DNA of 64,000 bases from the NCBI GenBank assembly GCA_028994555.1, contig JARDVN010000001.1:3348001-3412000 (forward strand), in the 5' to 3' direction. The DNA comes from Citrobacter amalonaticus. Its GTDB lineage: Bacteria; Pseudomonadota; Gammaproteobacteria; Enterobacterales; Enterobacteriaceae. Shown here one piece after another: positions 12,209 to 22,201 of this stretch. Both the position numbers and the translations under genes were made by a program. The number at the start of each line of letters is the position of its first letter. The first letter of the stretch is position 1. The notes beneath the pieces were generated by a model. The model ran no database searches. It saw only the letters and a program-made list of their open reading frames with translations, and was not told the DNA's origin.

Positions 12209-13801
12209 TTATGCCTGAACGGTGTTCATCAGGCCTGCCATTTCGTCTTTAACCGACTGGACCTGAGGGCCAATCACTACCTGAAGATTATGCTGATTCA
12301 ACTGTACGACACCAATCGCACGGTTGTCTTTCAGCGCCTGCACATCGACCCGCGACATATCCTTAACAGAAAGACGCAGGCGGGTAATACAGTTATCAAG
12401 GCTGACGATATTATCCGCACCACCCAACGCGGCCAGAATGGCTGGCACGTTATAACCTGATTTACCCGGCGTACCGGCAACGACTTTTTCAATAGAACTG
12501 GCGACTTCACTGTCGCGACCCGGCGTTTTGAGATTAAAGCGTGTAATCGCGAAACGGAAGATGGCGTAATACACCACGAACCACACCGCCGCCACAACCG
12601 GTACGAGATACCATTTCGTCGACAAGCCGTGCAGGATACCGAACACCACGAAGTCAATAATATTGCCGTCGGTGTTGCCGATAGTCACGCCCAGAACTGA
12701 CATGATGGTAAAGCCGAGGCCAGTCAGCAATGCGTGAATGACATACAATACCGGAGCGACAAACAGGAACAGGAATTCCAGCGGTTCCGTGGTCCCGCCA
12801 ACGACGCAGGCGATCAGCCCAGAAATCAGCAGTCCTTTGATTTTATGACGATTTTCAGGGCGCGCGCAGTGATACATCGCTAACGCCGCACCGGGCAAAC
12901 CACCCAGAAACGCGGGCATTTTACCCTGCGACAGGAAGCGGGTGGCGCTTTCTGAGAAGCCCTGAGTGGTCGGGCAACTCAGTTGCGCCTGGAAAATGGT
13001 TAATGCACCGCTTACCGTATGACCACACACTTCTTGTGTACCGCCAGCATCGGTAAAGCGAATCAGGGCGACCAGAATATGGTGCAAACCAAACGGCAGC
13101 AGCAGGCGTTCGCCCGTACCAAACAACATCGGACCAAAATCACCCGCGCTGTTGATCATATGACCCAGGCCGCTGATACCCATCGCGAAAACCGGCCACA
13201 CCAGAGGGATCACCAGACCGACCAGACCCATCACCACCGAGGAGACGATCGGGACAAAGCGGGTGCCACCGAAAAAGGCCAGCGCATCCGGCAGACGGAT
13301 GTTATGGAAACGCTCGTGCAGCATCCAGACGATGATGCCGGCGATCACAGCGCCAAGGATCCCGGTGTCGATAGACTGAATGCCGAGGATATTCTGGATG
13401 TTATTGGCTTTCAGAACCGCCGCATCGGTGGTGGGCAGGATACCTTTTGCGGTCAGCCAGAAGTTGACCGCCAGGTTCATCACCGCGTAACCCACAAAAC
13501 CGGCGAACGCTGCCACGCCTTTGTTTTCGCGCGCCAGCCCGAGCGGGATAGCGATACAGAACATCACTGGCAGGAAGCTAAAAGCAAAGGAGCCGACTTT
13601 ACTCATCCAGATAAAGATGGCCTGAAGCACCGGATTTCCCAGCGCCGGGAGCAGGGTTACTACATCGTGACTGCTTAACGAACTGCCGATCCCGAGCATA
13701 ATCCCGCAAAACGAAAGCAGCGCCACGGGCAGCATGAACGTTTTCCCTAACTGCTGGAAAAATTCCCACAGCGTAATTTTTGGTGTTGTTTTCGCCGTCA
13801 T
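12209..13801 (-). CDS. malX: PTS glucose/maltose-type EIICB component MalX
   Basis: Membrane permease (EIIC, about residues 1-400) fused to a cytoplasmic EIIB domain whose phosphorylated Cys is in DNCITRLRLSV near residue 450. 530 aa, intact, very close to E. coli MalX. It recognises glucose and maltose but its natural substrate is unsettled. There is no EIIA domain, so it would rely on EIIA-Glc. First gene of malXY; its promoter region carries the MalI operators at 13853 and 13932. Confidence 0.96.
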   Translation of the reverse strand: MTAKTTPKITLWEFFQQLGKTFMLPVALLSFCGIMLGIGSSLSSHDVVTLLPALGNPVLQAIFIWMSKVGSFAFSFLPVMFCIAIPLGLARENKGVAAFAGFVGYAVMNLAVNFWLTAKGILPTTDAAVLKANNIQNILGIQSIDTGILGAVIAGIIVWMLHERFHNIRLPDALAFFGGTRFVPIVSSVVMGLVGLVIPLVWPVFAMGISGLGHMINSAGDFGPMLFGTGERLLLPFGLHHILVALIRFTDAGGTQEVCGHTVSGALTIFQAQLSCPTTQGFSESATRFLSQGKMPAFLGGLPGAALAMYHCARPENRHKIKGLLISGLIACVVGGTTEPLEFLFLFVAPVLYVIHALLTGLGFTIMSVLGVTIGNTDGNIIDFVVFGILHGLSTKWYLVPVVAAVWFVVYYAIFRFAITRFNLKTPGRDSEVASSIEKVVAGTPGKSGYNVPAILAALGGADNIVSLDNCITRLRLSVKDMSRVDVQALKDNRAIGVVQLNQHNLQVVIGPQVQSVKDEMAGLMNTVQA

Positions 13802-13852
13802 CTAACGACTCCTTGTGCAAATCCATGGGTAATGAGAAAATTTGAGCAAGAA

Positions 13853-13868
13853 GATAAAACGTTTTACC
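13853..13868. promoter_or_regulatory. MalI operator, malX-proximal
   Basis: GATAAAACGTTTTACC: a LacI-family palindrome centred on ACGT. It is the exact reverse complement of the second site at 13932-13947, and lies about 50 bp upstream of malX. It matches the E. coli MalI box as I remember it. Confidence 0.85.
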
Positions 13869-13931
13869 CAATTTTAGTGCGGCAGAAATCACATTATCGA
13901 CGGATGATAGCGCGTATAAATATAAGTTATA

Positions 13932-13947
13932 GGTAAAACGTTTTATC
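13932..13947. promoter_or_regulatory. MalI operator, malI-proximal
   Basis: GGTAAAACGTTTTATC, the mirror of the malX-proximal site, about 30 bp upstream of malI. The pair, 79 bp apart, would let MalI control malXY and its own gene. Confidence 0.85.
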
Positions 13948-13977
13948 TGTCACATTCTCAGGGAGTCTGGCGTTTTT

Positions 13978-15007
13978 ATGGCTATAGCCAAAAAAAATTA
14001 CTATCCATGATGTCGCTCATGCGGCAGGCGTCTCCGTCAGTACGGTTTCACTGGTGCTCAGCGGAAAGGGGCGCATTTCAACCGCCACCGGCGAACGGGT
14101 CAACGCGGCAATAGAAGAACTGGGCTTTGTGCGTAATCGTCAGGCCTCAGCGCTACGGGGCGGACAGAGCGGCGTGATTGGGCTGATTGTCCGCGATCTC
14201 TCGGCACAGTTCTATGCGGAACTGACGGCGGGGTTAACGGAAGCGCTGGAAGCACAGGGCCGGATGGTATTTTTGCTGCACGGCGGTCAGGATGGTGAGC
14301 AACTGGCGCAGCGCTTTTCCATGTTGCTGAATCAGGGCGTTGACGGCGTGGTGATTGCCGGAGCGGCAGGCAGTAGCGACGACCTGCGCGTGATGGCGGA
14401 AGAAAAGGGCATTCCGGTCGTTTTTGCCTCGCGGGCCAGCTATCTGGACGACGTGGATACCGTGCGTCCGGACAATATGCAGGCTGCGCAACTGTTGACG
14501 GAGCATCTGATTCGTCACGGTCATCAGCGTATCGCCTGGCTGGGAGGACAGAGCTCTTCCCTGACCCGTGCGGAACGTGTCGGCGGCTACTGCGCGACGC
14601 TGTTGAAATTCGGTTTACCGTTTCACAGTGAGTGGGTGATGGAATGCGCCTCCAGCCAGAAGCAGGCCGCCGAGGCAATAGGCGCGCTACTCGGCCGAAA
14701 TCCTACCATCAGCGCCGTGGTGTGTTACAACGAAACCATTGCGATGGGGGCGTGGTTTGGCCTGATGCGTGCAGGACGGCAGAGTGGTGAAGTGGGGGTT
14801 GATCGCTACTTTGAACAACAGGTCTCATTAGGCGCTTTTGCTGACGTGACGGAAAGCGCACTGGACGATCTGCCGATTGTCTGGGCAACAATGCCGGCGC
14901 GGGAAATGGGGTACAGCCTGGCGGAGCGGATCCTGCAACGTGTTGCGAACGAAGAGAATCACTCCCGCACGCAAACCTTATCAGCACGACTGGTGGTGCA
15001 AAAATAA
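13978..15007 (+). CDS. malI: LacI-family repressor MalI, one homopolymer frameshift
   Basis: Repressor of malXY and of itself. The N-terminal helix-turn-helix is ITIHDVAHAAGVSVSTVSLV, followed by the LacI hinge and sugar-binding core. The frame breaks at an eight-A run (13990-13997), where GCC AAA AAA ATT needs seven, six codons into the gene; corrected length is 342 aa, equal to E. coli MalI. The ATG at 13978 is chosen because the intact downstream frame lacks the DNA-binding domain without it. Diverges from malX. Confidence 0.93.
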
Positions 15008-15029
15008 CCCCCCCTCATGGAGGGGGGGG
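15008..15029. terminator. C-run/G-run hairpin between malI and ydgA
   Basis: Seven C, TCATGGA, then eight G, able to form a very stable stem between the convergent malI and ydgA stops. There is no T tract on either side. Given the homopolymer problems in this sequence, the exact run lengths are unreliable. Confidence 0.5.
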
Positions 15030-15033
15030 CGCA

Positions 15034-16516
15034 TTACTGCTGCGGCAGAACCATGCCGAACATACCAACAAACTCATCCAGCGGCATTTTCTTACCGTTT
15101 AAGGTCACCTGACCGTTGGCGTACTGCAGGCTGGTGCCAATGGTGTTGTCCTCAAGCGTTGTGATACGGAACATCTGTCCCATCGCCGCCAGACCATTCA
15201 CCTGCTGGTTGGCCAGCTTAGCGGCTTCATCCTGTTGATAGCCTTCCAGTTTCGCCACCTGCGTCATAAATTCAACCGCCATGTCCACCGGAATGGAGAG
15301 CTTACCGTCGAGCGATTTCACCGAACGGTCGACTTCGTCGGCCAGCGTCTGCGGCTCGCCCTGCGCGGTGGACGGATCCTTCAGGAACAGGGATAAATTC
15401 AGCGCTGTTTCGCCCTTCGCGTTTTTCCAGCTCAACGGCGCAATGGTAATGACCGGTTCGCCTTTCATGAGCAGCGGCAGGGAGCCGAAGAAAGCTTCGG
15501 TCACTTTTTGCTGATACAATTCCGGGTTGTCCGCCACTTCTGGCTGCGACAACAGCGCCTGGGTCTGGGCGTTATACTGCTGGCTGAACTGATGCCAGGC
15601 CGCACCGTCAATCTGACCAACCTTCAACGTCAGCTTGCCGCTTCCCAGATCCTGATTCTGAACCTTCAGGCTGTTCAGGACGTAATCGAGTTGGCTGTTG
15701 ATGGTTTTACCGTCATTTACGAGATCGGTTTTACCGCTGATCTCCATGCCTTCCAGTAACGCCATCTCTTTACCTTCGACGGCGATCGCCATTTTGCCAA
15801 TCGTGACTTTCTGATCGCCGACGCGCTCACCAAAGCTGGCTAACGTGCTGGAGCCTTCCGTTTTCAGGTCGTTAAAGGAGACCTGAACTTTCTGATCGTA
15901 CTCATTCACCGCATCGACCAGACCGCTCTTCGCTTCACCGGAAAGGGAAACCACTTTGCCTTCTTTATCGGCATTGAAGATAAATTCGCCGCCGCTGAAC
16001 GCGACTTTCTCTGCCCCATTTTGGTAGTTCAGCGGTTTTAGCGACAGTGCAGAACGGGTATCTCCGCTGTAGCTAATACGCGAGTTGACCTCAAACGGCG
16101 TTTCACCTTTCGCCATCTCAAACAGCGGTTTGCTGACGTCATTGTTCACCAGGGTGGTTTTCACCGAGGCCATCGCCGGCAGGAGATTAAAGGTTTTCAG
16201 CTGAGCAAACGGGAAGGGACCATGATCGACCGATTCGTCAAACACCACACTCTGACCGGCTTTCAGCCACGGATTCTCTTTTCCGGCAACCGGTTTAAGC
16301 ACCAGCTGCAACTGGCTGCTGAAGATGCCGCGCTGATAGTTCTGATAAGCGAGTTCCACGTTTGCTTCCGGCGCGGTGAGTTTAATCTGCGCGTTGGCCT
16401 GGCTTACCATTTCAGCAAGATGGGTTTCCAGCTTTTTTACCTGTATACCATGCACCGCCCGTCCAGACGACGCCGAGTGCGACAATCACACCTGCAGCTA
16501 CCAGCGATTTCTTCAT
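15034..16516 (-). CDS. ydgA: DUF945 protein YdgA, one homopolymer frameshift
   Basis: Uncharacterised protein with one N-terminal membrane segment (KSLVAAGVIVALGVVW, residues about 3-18) and a large periplasmic part, matching E. coli YdgA over its length. The frame breaks near residue 27 at a six-base run (16433-16438), where YTGKKLETH needs five A on the coding strand. Corrected length is 493 aa, slightly shorter than the roughly 502 aa of E. coli because a Pro/Ala-rich tail is missing before the final PQQ. In E. coli it adjoins uidC; here malI follows directly. Confidence 0.9.
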
Positions 16517-16537
16517 ATTGTTTGTCCATAAAATGAA

Positions 16538-16561
16538 GCCAGGCGGTAAGAACCGCCTGGC
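16538..16561 (-). terminator. Hairpin between manA and ydgA
   Basis: Perfect stem GCCAGGCGG / CCGCCTGGC with a six-base loop, followed on the minus strand by TTCATTTTAT. Probably the manA terminator, lying in the short space before the ydgA start. Confidence 0.65.
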
Positions 16562-16617
16562 AAAGTCATAAGCCGTTTACAAGCTTAGCAAGAGTGACTA
16601 AAAAATTCAGTAAGTTG

Positions 16618-17793
16618 CTAGAGTTTGTTGTAAACCCGCGCCACACGGCCGACACCGCTGACGCTCACCGGCGACTCTTCGGCGCTAATGAACGCTGATT
16701 CACCCGGTTTTAGCACCAGACGCTGCTCGCCTTTGCTCAGGATAGCTTCGCCCTCGACACAGAAGAGTATCGCGGCGCTTTGCTGGTCAATCGTGGTTTC
16801 TTGTGCAGACAGGTCGTGCAGGGAAAATGCGAAATCATCGACCGGAATGGGAAAATCGAGTTCCGCGCCGTTTTTCACCGGTGTGGTCAACAACTGATTT
16901 GCCGGTTTCGCTTCGAACTTCACGTTGGCGACCAGTTCCGGGATGTCGATGTATTTCGGCGTCAGCCCCGCACGCAGCACGTTATCGGAGTTCGCCATCA
17001 CTTCCAGCGCCACGCCCTGCAGATATGCATGCGGCGTTTCGGCGAACAGGAACATCGCTTCACCCGGGTTCAGCTTCACGACGTTCAGCAGCAGAGGAGA
17101 GAAGAGGCCGCTGTCGTCCGGGTAAAACGCCGCGATAAGACGGATAGTCTGCCACGGCTCGCCTTGTTGGGTTTCCAGCGCTGCTTTCAGAATTGCCAGC
17201 GCACGGGATTTTTCCTCGCCCTGCATATTCAGCAGACCTGCAAACAGCTGGCTCAGACGCTCAGCGTTGGGTTGCTCAAGGAAATGAGCGATGGCGGTGT
17301 GCGCGCCAGCTACCGGTTGCAACAGTGAAACGATCTCAGAAAACTCGCGAAACGCGTTCATAGCAAGGAACGGCGTCAGCGCAAAAACCAGTTCCGGCTT
17401 ATGATTGGGATCTTTGTAATTGCGTTCTGCGGCATCCATCGGGATACCGGCGGCGTTTTCTTTAGCAAAGCCAATTTCAGAATTACGCTTGTTCGGGTGC
17501 ACCTGAATGGACAGCGGTTGTGCGGCGCACAGCACTTTAAACAGGAACGGCAATTCGCCGAAGCGCTTTGCCACGGCATCGCCGAGCAGCGCGGATTGAT
17601 TCCCGTCAATCACGTCTCGCAACGAGACGACCTGGCCGCTGGCGTCTTCCACTTTTGAACTGCTTTTTGGGTGCGCGCCCATCCACAATTCTGCCATGGG
17701 TAACTGTTGCGGATTCGCCTGACCATAGAGTTCCGTTAGCGCCGTTTTACTTCCCCAGGCGTAGTTCTGCACGGAGTTGATGAGTTTTTGCAT
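16618..17793 (-). CDS. manA: Mannose-6-phosphate isomerase
   Basis: Zinc enzyme interconverting mannose 6-phosphate and fructose 6-phosphate, linking mannose use to GDP-mannose synthesis. Type I PMI motifs are present: SIQVHPNKRNSEIGF, YKDPNHKPE and AETPHAYLQG. 391 aa when the ATG at 17793 is used, as in E. coli; an in-frame TTG two codons upstream is less likely. AGGG lies 8 bases before the ATG. Intact frame. Diverges from fumA across about 215 bp. Confidence 0.97.
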   Translation of the reverse strand: MQKLINSVQNYAWGSKTALTELYGQANPQQLPMAELWMGAHPKSSSKVEDASGQVVSLRDVIDGNQSALLGDAVAKRFGELPFLFKVLCAAQPLSIQVHPNKRNSEIGFAKENAAGIPMDAAERNYKDPNHKPELVFALTPFLAMNAFREFSEIVSLLQPVAGAHTAIAHFLEQPNAERLSQLFAGLLNMQGEEKSRALAILKAALETQQGEPWQTIRLIAAFYPDDSGLFSPLLLNVVKLNPGEAMFLFAETPHAYLQGVALEVMANSDNVLRAGLTPKYIDIPELVANVKFEAKPANQLLTTPVKNGAELDFPIPVDDFAFSLHDLSAQETTIDQQSAAILFCVEGEAILSKGEQRLVLKPGESAFISAEESPVSVSGVGRVARVYNKL

Positions 17794-18009
17794 GTTCAAT
17801 GCCCTGTTTTAATATGGAATTTGGTGGAACTTAATTCGGTTATTAAAGCAAGAAACCTGCGGGAAGTAACCTCCGGGTGCAAAAAGTCGTACTTGTCTCA
17901 GTTTTTGTTAAAAAATTGTGTAGGATAGTGTAACTCGCTTTTAACGAGGGCAATGGAACATCTGCCCTGAAGCCTAAGAAAATCAGACCGAGCAGTAAGT
18001 GAGAGAACA

Positions 18010-19657
18010 ATGTCAAACAAACCCTTTCATTATCAGGATCCTTTTCCCCTTAAAAAAGGATGATACCGAATACACCCTGCTGACCAGTGAATACGTTTCC
18101 GTCGCCGAATTTGAAGGACAAGAGATCCTTAAAGTCGACCCGGAAGCATTGACGCTGCTCGCGCGTCAGGCCTTCCATGATGCCTCATTTATGCTGCGTC
18201 CTGCGCACCAACAGCAGGTGGCCGATATTCTGCACGACCCGCAAGCCAGCGAGAACGACAAGTATGTTGCACTGCAGTTCCTGCGTAACTCCGACATCGC
18301 GGCGAAAGGTATTTTGCCAACCTGTCAGGACACCGGCACGGCGATTATCGTCGGCAAAAAGGGCCAGCGTGTCTGGACCGGCGGGGGGGACGAAGCGGCG
18401 CTGGCGCGTGGGGTGTACAACACCTACATCGAAGATAATCTGCGCTATTCGCAAAACGCCGCACTGGATATGTATAAAGAGGTGAACACGGGCACCAACC
18501 TGCCGGCACAAATTGATCTCTACAGTGTCGATGGCGATGAATACAAATTCCTTTGCATCGCGAAGGGCGGCGGCTCTGCGAATAAGACCTATCTTTATCA
18601 GGAAACCAAAGCGCTCTTAACCCCAGGGAAACTGAAAAACTACCTGGTTGAAAAGATGCGTACGCTGGGCACTGCAGCGTGTCCGCCTTACCACATCGCC
18701 TTTGTGATCGGCGGAACGTCAGCGGAAGCGAACCTGAAAACCGTGAAACTGGCATCGGCGAAATACTATGACGAACTGCCAACCGAAGGGAATGAGCACG
18801 GTCAGGCTTTCCGCGATGTTGAACTGGAAAAAGAACTGCTGGTGGAGGCGCAAAATCTCGGTTTAGGTGCCCAGTTCGGTGGCAAGTACTTTGCCCACGA
18901 TATTCGCGTGATCCGTCTGCCACGTCACGGCGCGTCCTGTCCGGTTGGGATGGGCGTCTCCTGCTCGGCGGATCGAAACATCAAAGCGAAGATCAACCGC
19001 AAAGGCATCTGGATCGAGAAACTCGAGCACAACCCGGGCAAGTATATCCCGCAAGAACTGCGCCGGGCGGGCGAGGGGGAGGCGGTACGCGTTGACCTGA
19101 ACCGCCCAATGAAAGAGATCCTGGAACAGCTCTCGCAATATCCGGTGTCGACCCGTCTTTCTCTGAACGGCACAATCATTGTCGGTCGTGATATCGCTCA
19201 CGCTAAATTAAAAGAGCGGATGGATAATGGCGAAGGGCTGCCGCAGTATGTGAAAGACCACCCGATTTACTACGCTGGCCCGGCGAAAACACCGGAGGGC
19301 TATGCCTCTGGTTCGCTCGGTCCGACCACCGCCGGGCGTATGGACTCGTATGTTGATCAGCTTCAGTCGCAGGGCGGAAGTATGATCATGCTGGCGAAAG
19401 GCAACCGCAGCCAGCAGGTCACCGACGCCTGTAAAAAACATGGCGGATTCTACCTTGGCAGCATTGGCGGCCCGGCCGCCGTTCTGGCGCAGGGCAGTAT
19501 TAAGAGCCTGGAGTGTGTGGAATATCCGGAACTGGGAATGGAAGCTATCTGGAAAATCGAAGTCGAAGATTTCCCGGCCTTTATTCTCGTTGACGACAAA
19601 GGAAACGATTTCTTCCAGCAGATTCAGACGTCGCAGTGCGCACGCTGCGTTAAGTAA
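18010..19657 (+). CDS. fumA: Class I fumarase FumA, one homopolymer frameshift
   Basis: 4Fe-4S, oxygen-sensitive fumarate hydratase of the TCA cycle. The cluster cysteines lie in [21 protein letters not shown] and [15 protein letters not shown]. The N-terminal 16 residues ([16 protein letters not shown]) are separated from the rest by a six-A run (18052-18057), where CTT AAA AAG GAT needs five; corrected length is 548 aa, identical to E. coli. It precedes fumC in the same direction but a strong terminator lies between them, so fumC probably has its own promoter, as in E. coli. Confidence 0.95.
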
Positions 19658-19660
19658 CGT

Positions 19661-19687
19661 CAGCCGCCCTTCGGGGCGGTTTTTTTT
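19661..19687 (+). terminator. Intrinsic terminator after fumA
   Basis: CCGCCC-TTCG-GGGCGG stem with a stable tetraloop (19664-19679), then eight T. Classic rho-independent terminator. Confidence 0.92.
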
Positions 19688-19798
19688 ATCGCACGAACCA
19701 CCAAACGGTGGTGCTGTCATCGTTAATACTCATAAGACCGCAAGCAAGTGGGCAATGTCGAACATCACCTAATCAATTCATTCTTTAAGGAGCAGGTC

Positions 19799-21202
19799 AT
19801 GGTAACGGTACGCCGCGAGAAAGATTCGATGGGCGCGATTGATGTCCCGGCAGATAAGCTGTGGGGCGCGCAAACCCAGCGTTCGCTTGAGCATTTTCGT
19901 ATTTCCACCGAGAAAATGCCCGTCTCGCTGATCCACGCGCTGGCGCTCACCAAGCGTGCAGCGGCAAAGGTTAACGACGATTTAGGTCTGCTGGACGCCG
20001 ACAAAGCCGCCGCCATTATACGGGCTGCCGATGAGGTGCTGGCAGATAAACACGCAGAGGAATTTCCTCTGGCTATCTGGCAAACCGGGTCAGGTACGCA
20101 AAGCAATATGAACATGAACGAAGTGCTGGCGAACCGGGCCAGTGAACTGCTTGGCGGCGTCCGTGGCATGGAGCGAAAAGTCCATCCTAATGATGACGTC
20201 AACAAGAGCCAGAGTTCGAACGATGTCTTTCCAACGGCGATGCATGTCGCTGCGCTACTGGCGCTGCGCAACCACCTTATTCCGCAGTTGCAGGTGTTAA
20301 CAAAGACGCTGAATGAAAAATCACATGCCTTCGCCGATATCGTCAAAATTGGCCGTACACACCTTCAGGACGCCACGCCGCTGACGCTGGGGCAGGAGAT
20401 TTCCGGCTGGGTGGCGATGTTAGAACATAACCTGCGGCACATCGAAAACAGCCTGCCGCACGTGGCGGAACTGGCGCTGGGCGGGACGGCCGTCGGCACC
20501 GGGTTGAATACGCATCCGGAATATGCCCGCCGTGTCGCCGACGAACTGGCGGCGATCACCGGGGCACCTTTTGTCACCGCGCCGAACAAGTTCGAAGCGC
20601 TTGCGACCTGCGATGCGCTGGTTCATGCCCACGGCGCGCTGAAAGGGCTGGCGGCGTCACTCATGAAAATCGCCAACGACGTGCGCTGGCTGGCGTCGGG
20701 GCCGCGCTGCGGCATTGGCGAAATCGCCATTCCGGAAAATGAACCGGGCAGTTCAATCATGCCGGGCAAGGTCAACCCGACCCAGTGCGAAGCGTTGACG
20801 ATGCTATGCTGTCAGGTGATGGGGAACGATGTGGCGATCAATATCGGCGGCGCATCAGGCAATTTCGAGCTGAACGTCTTCCGTCCGATGGTGATCCATA
20901 ATTTCCTGCAATCGGTGCGTCTGCTTGCCGATGGTATGGAGAGTTTTAACGAACATTGTGCGGTCGGTATCGAACCTAATCGTGAGCGTATTCATCAGTT
21001 GCTCAATGAGTCGCTGATGCTGGTCACCGCGTTGAATACCCATATCGGCTACGACAAAGCGGCGGAAATTGCCAAGAAAGCGCATAAGGAGGGGCTGACG
21101 CTGAAAGCGGCGGCGCTGGCGCTGGGCTATCTCACCGACGCGGAGTTCGACAGTTGGGTGCGACCAGAGCAAATGGTCGGCAGCATGAAACCCGGCCTTT
21201 AA
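19799..21202 (+). CDS. fumC: Class II fumarase FumC
   Basis: Iron-independent, heat-stable fumarate hydratase, 467 aa, intact. The superfamily signature [15 protein letters not shown] is present near residue 318, along with [14 protein letters not shown] and [16 protein letters not shown]. The start at 19799 follows AAGGAG by 5 bases; the in-frame upstream start at 19748 adds unrelated residues. In E. coli, fumC is induced by SoxS and low iron. The stop codon overlaps the convergent tus stop by 2 bp. Confidence 0.97.
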   Translation: MVTVRREKDSMGAIDVPADKLWGAQTQRSLEHFRISTEKMPVSLIHALALTKRAAAKVNDDLGLLDADKAAAIIRAADEVLADKHAEEFPLAIWQTGSGTQSNMNMNEVLANRASELLGGVRGMERKVHPNDDVNKSQSSNDVFPTAMHVAALLALRNHLIPQLQVLTKTLNEKSHAFADIVKIGRTHLQDATPLTLGQEISGWVAMLEHNLRHIENSLPHVAELALGGTAVGTGLNTHPEYARRVADELAAITGAPFVTAPNKFEALATCDALVHAHGALKGLAASLMKIANDVRWLASGPRCGIGEIAIPENEPGSSIMPGKVNPTQCEALTMLCCQVMGNDVAINIGGASGNFELNVFRPMVIHNFLQSVRLLADGMESFNEHCAVGIEPNRERIHQLLNESLMLVTALNTHIGYDKAAEIAKKAHKEGLTLKAAALALGYLTDAEFDSWVRPEQMVGSMKPGL

Positions 21203-22128
21203 TCTGCTACATACAGGTGCAGCCGTGGAATCATCAGACGCAGCGGCTGCGCCTGCGGTTTAAAGCGATGCTGTACGTTTTCGGCATCGTAGTTCAGTAG
21301 CTCGCCAATATCCGGCATGCCTGCGCCGTTTTCCGTATTGATTAGCGCGATAAGCGGCGTCGGGCAGGCATGTTGTACCTGCTTTTGCTCGCCTTTGTAC
21401 CAGACCCGGGCGATGGGCTGGACCTTTACCGGACGCTTAATTTTGAGTTTTGCCTGCTGTGGCAGGGCGGCGATGTCCTGATATTCACGCTCCAGTTTTG
21501 CCTGCCACTCCTCACGAGTCCAGGGATGTACGCTGCGCGGCGTGTTCAGACTCTTTTCCAGTTGCGCCAGCACCTCATCGCGTCTCAGATTCTTGATGAT
21601 ATGTTTGTTTGCCCAGCCAAAACGCAGGGTTGCCGGATCGTTTATCACCGTCAGCGTCCGGTAGGCATTGAGCGTAATCAGCCCAGGCAGATGGCGATGG
21701 ACCCATTCAAAGCGCGCAGCAGACGGCAAACCGGATTCCACGGTGACAATATGCTCAAAGGTGGTTTTCAACTGATTGATGCGCTGTACCTGATTTTCCA
21801 GCGCGGCCTGGCTGGTACTGTCAACCTGATAACACAACACGCCAGGAAGACGTACCGCTGCTTTACTGCTGCGGTTTTCGGACTGCTGCTGAATAAACAG
21901 GTGGCGATAGTGCGCCAGCGCCAGCGCTTCGGCCTCCTGTCCCAGATGTTGCTTCACCGCAATGGTATCCAGCGGAGCATGCTCGGCCTCTTTGGTCACT
22001 TCCGGCAATGAAAAGACGCGACCAATCATCAGATGATGTTCAGCGAGCGTTTGCGTCAGTTCAGCCAGCGTCTGCTCCATCTGGCGAAACGTGGAATTCA
22101 GTCTGTCGACAAGATCGTAACGGGCCAT
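21199..22128 (-). CDS. tus: Terminus utilisation substance Tus
   Basis: DNA-binding protein that traps replication forks at Ter sites in one orientation. 309 aa, intact, co-linear with E. coli Tus; the DNA-contacting core region [13 protein letters not shown] and the C-terminus PRLHLYVAD are conserved, while the first 60 residues differ more. A Ter site lies 11 bp upstream of the ATG and overlaps the promoter region, the basis of autoregulation in E. coli. It lies downstream of rstB in the same orientation. Confidence 0.97.
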   Translation of the reverse strand: MARYDLVDRLNSTFRQMEQTLAELTQTLAEHHLMIGRVFSLPEVTKEAEHAPLDTIAVKQHLGQEAEALALAHYRHLFIQQQSENRSSKAAVRLPGVLCYQVDSTSQAALENQVQRINQLKTTFEHIVTVESGLPSAARFEWVHRHLPGLITLNAYRTLTVINDPATLRFGWANKHIIKNLRRDEVLAQLEKSLNTPRSVHPWTREEWQAKLEREYQDIAALPQQAKLKIKRPVKVQPIARVWYKGEQKQVQHACPTPLIALINTENGAGMPDIGELLNYDAENVQHRFKPQAQPLRLMIPRLHLYVAD

Positions 22129-22140
22129 TGCGCACCTCAG

Positions 22141-22160
22141 TAGTTACAACATACTTTATT
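22141..22160 (-). promoter_or_regulatory. terB: Replication terminator site (TerB-like)
   Basis: On the minus strand the site reads AATAAAGTATGTTGTAACTA, which contains the Ter core AGTATGTTGTAACTA. It differs from E. coli TerB by one extra A in the 5' flank and by the base after the core. By the known polarity of Ter (G-C at position 6 is at the blocking face), forks moving from high to low window coordinates are blocked, and forks moving the other way pass. Confidence 0.93.
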
Positions 22161-22201
22161 TATAGCACCATTTTGCATCTGCGGCTACGGTGCCAATGGC
22201 G

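Noticed and set aside
13019..13678. 219-codon plus-strand ORF opposite malX
   Set aside because: Gln/His/Asp-rich translation typical of the reverse of membrane-protein codons; malX itself is intact and conserved.
13869..13925. CRP site between malX and malI
   Set aside because: One TCACA half site near 13890 is present but the partner half is poor; too weak to list as a feature.
15008..15029. Strong intrinsic terminator of malI
   Set aside because: Stem is strong but there is no T tract in either direction and the run lengths are doubtful, so it is kept only as a hairpin of low confidence.
22141..22160. dif recombination site
   Set aside because: The sequence carries the Ter core, not the XerC/XerD arms; dif should lie outside the window to the right.
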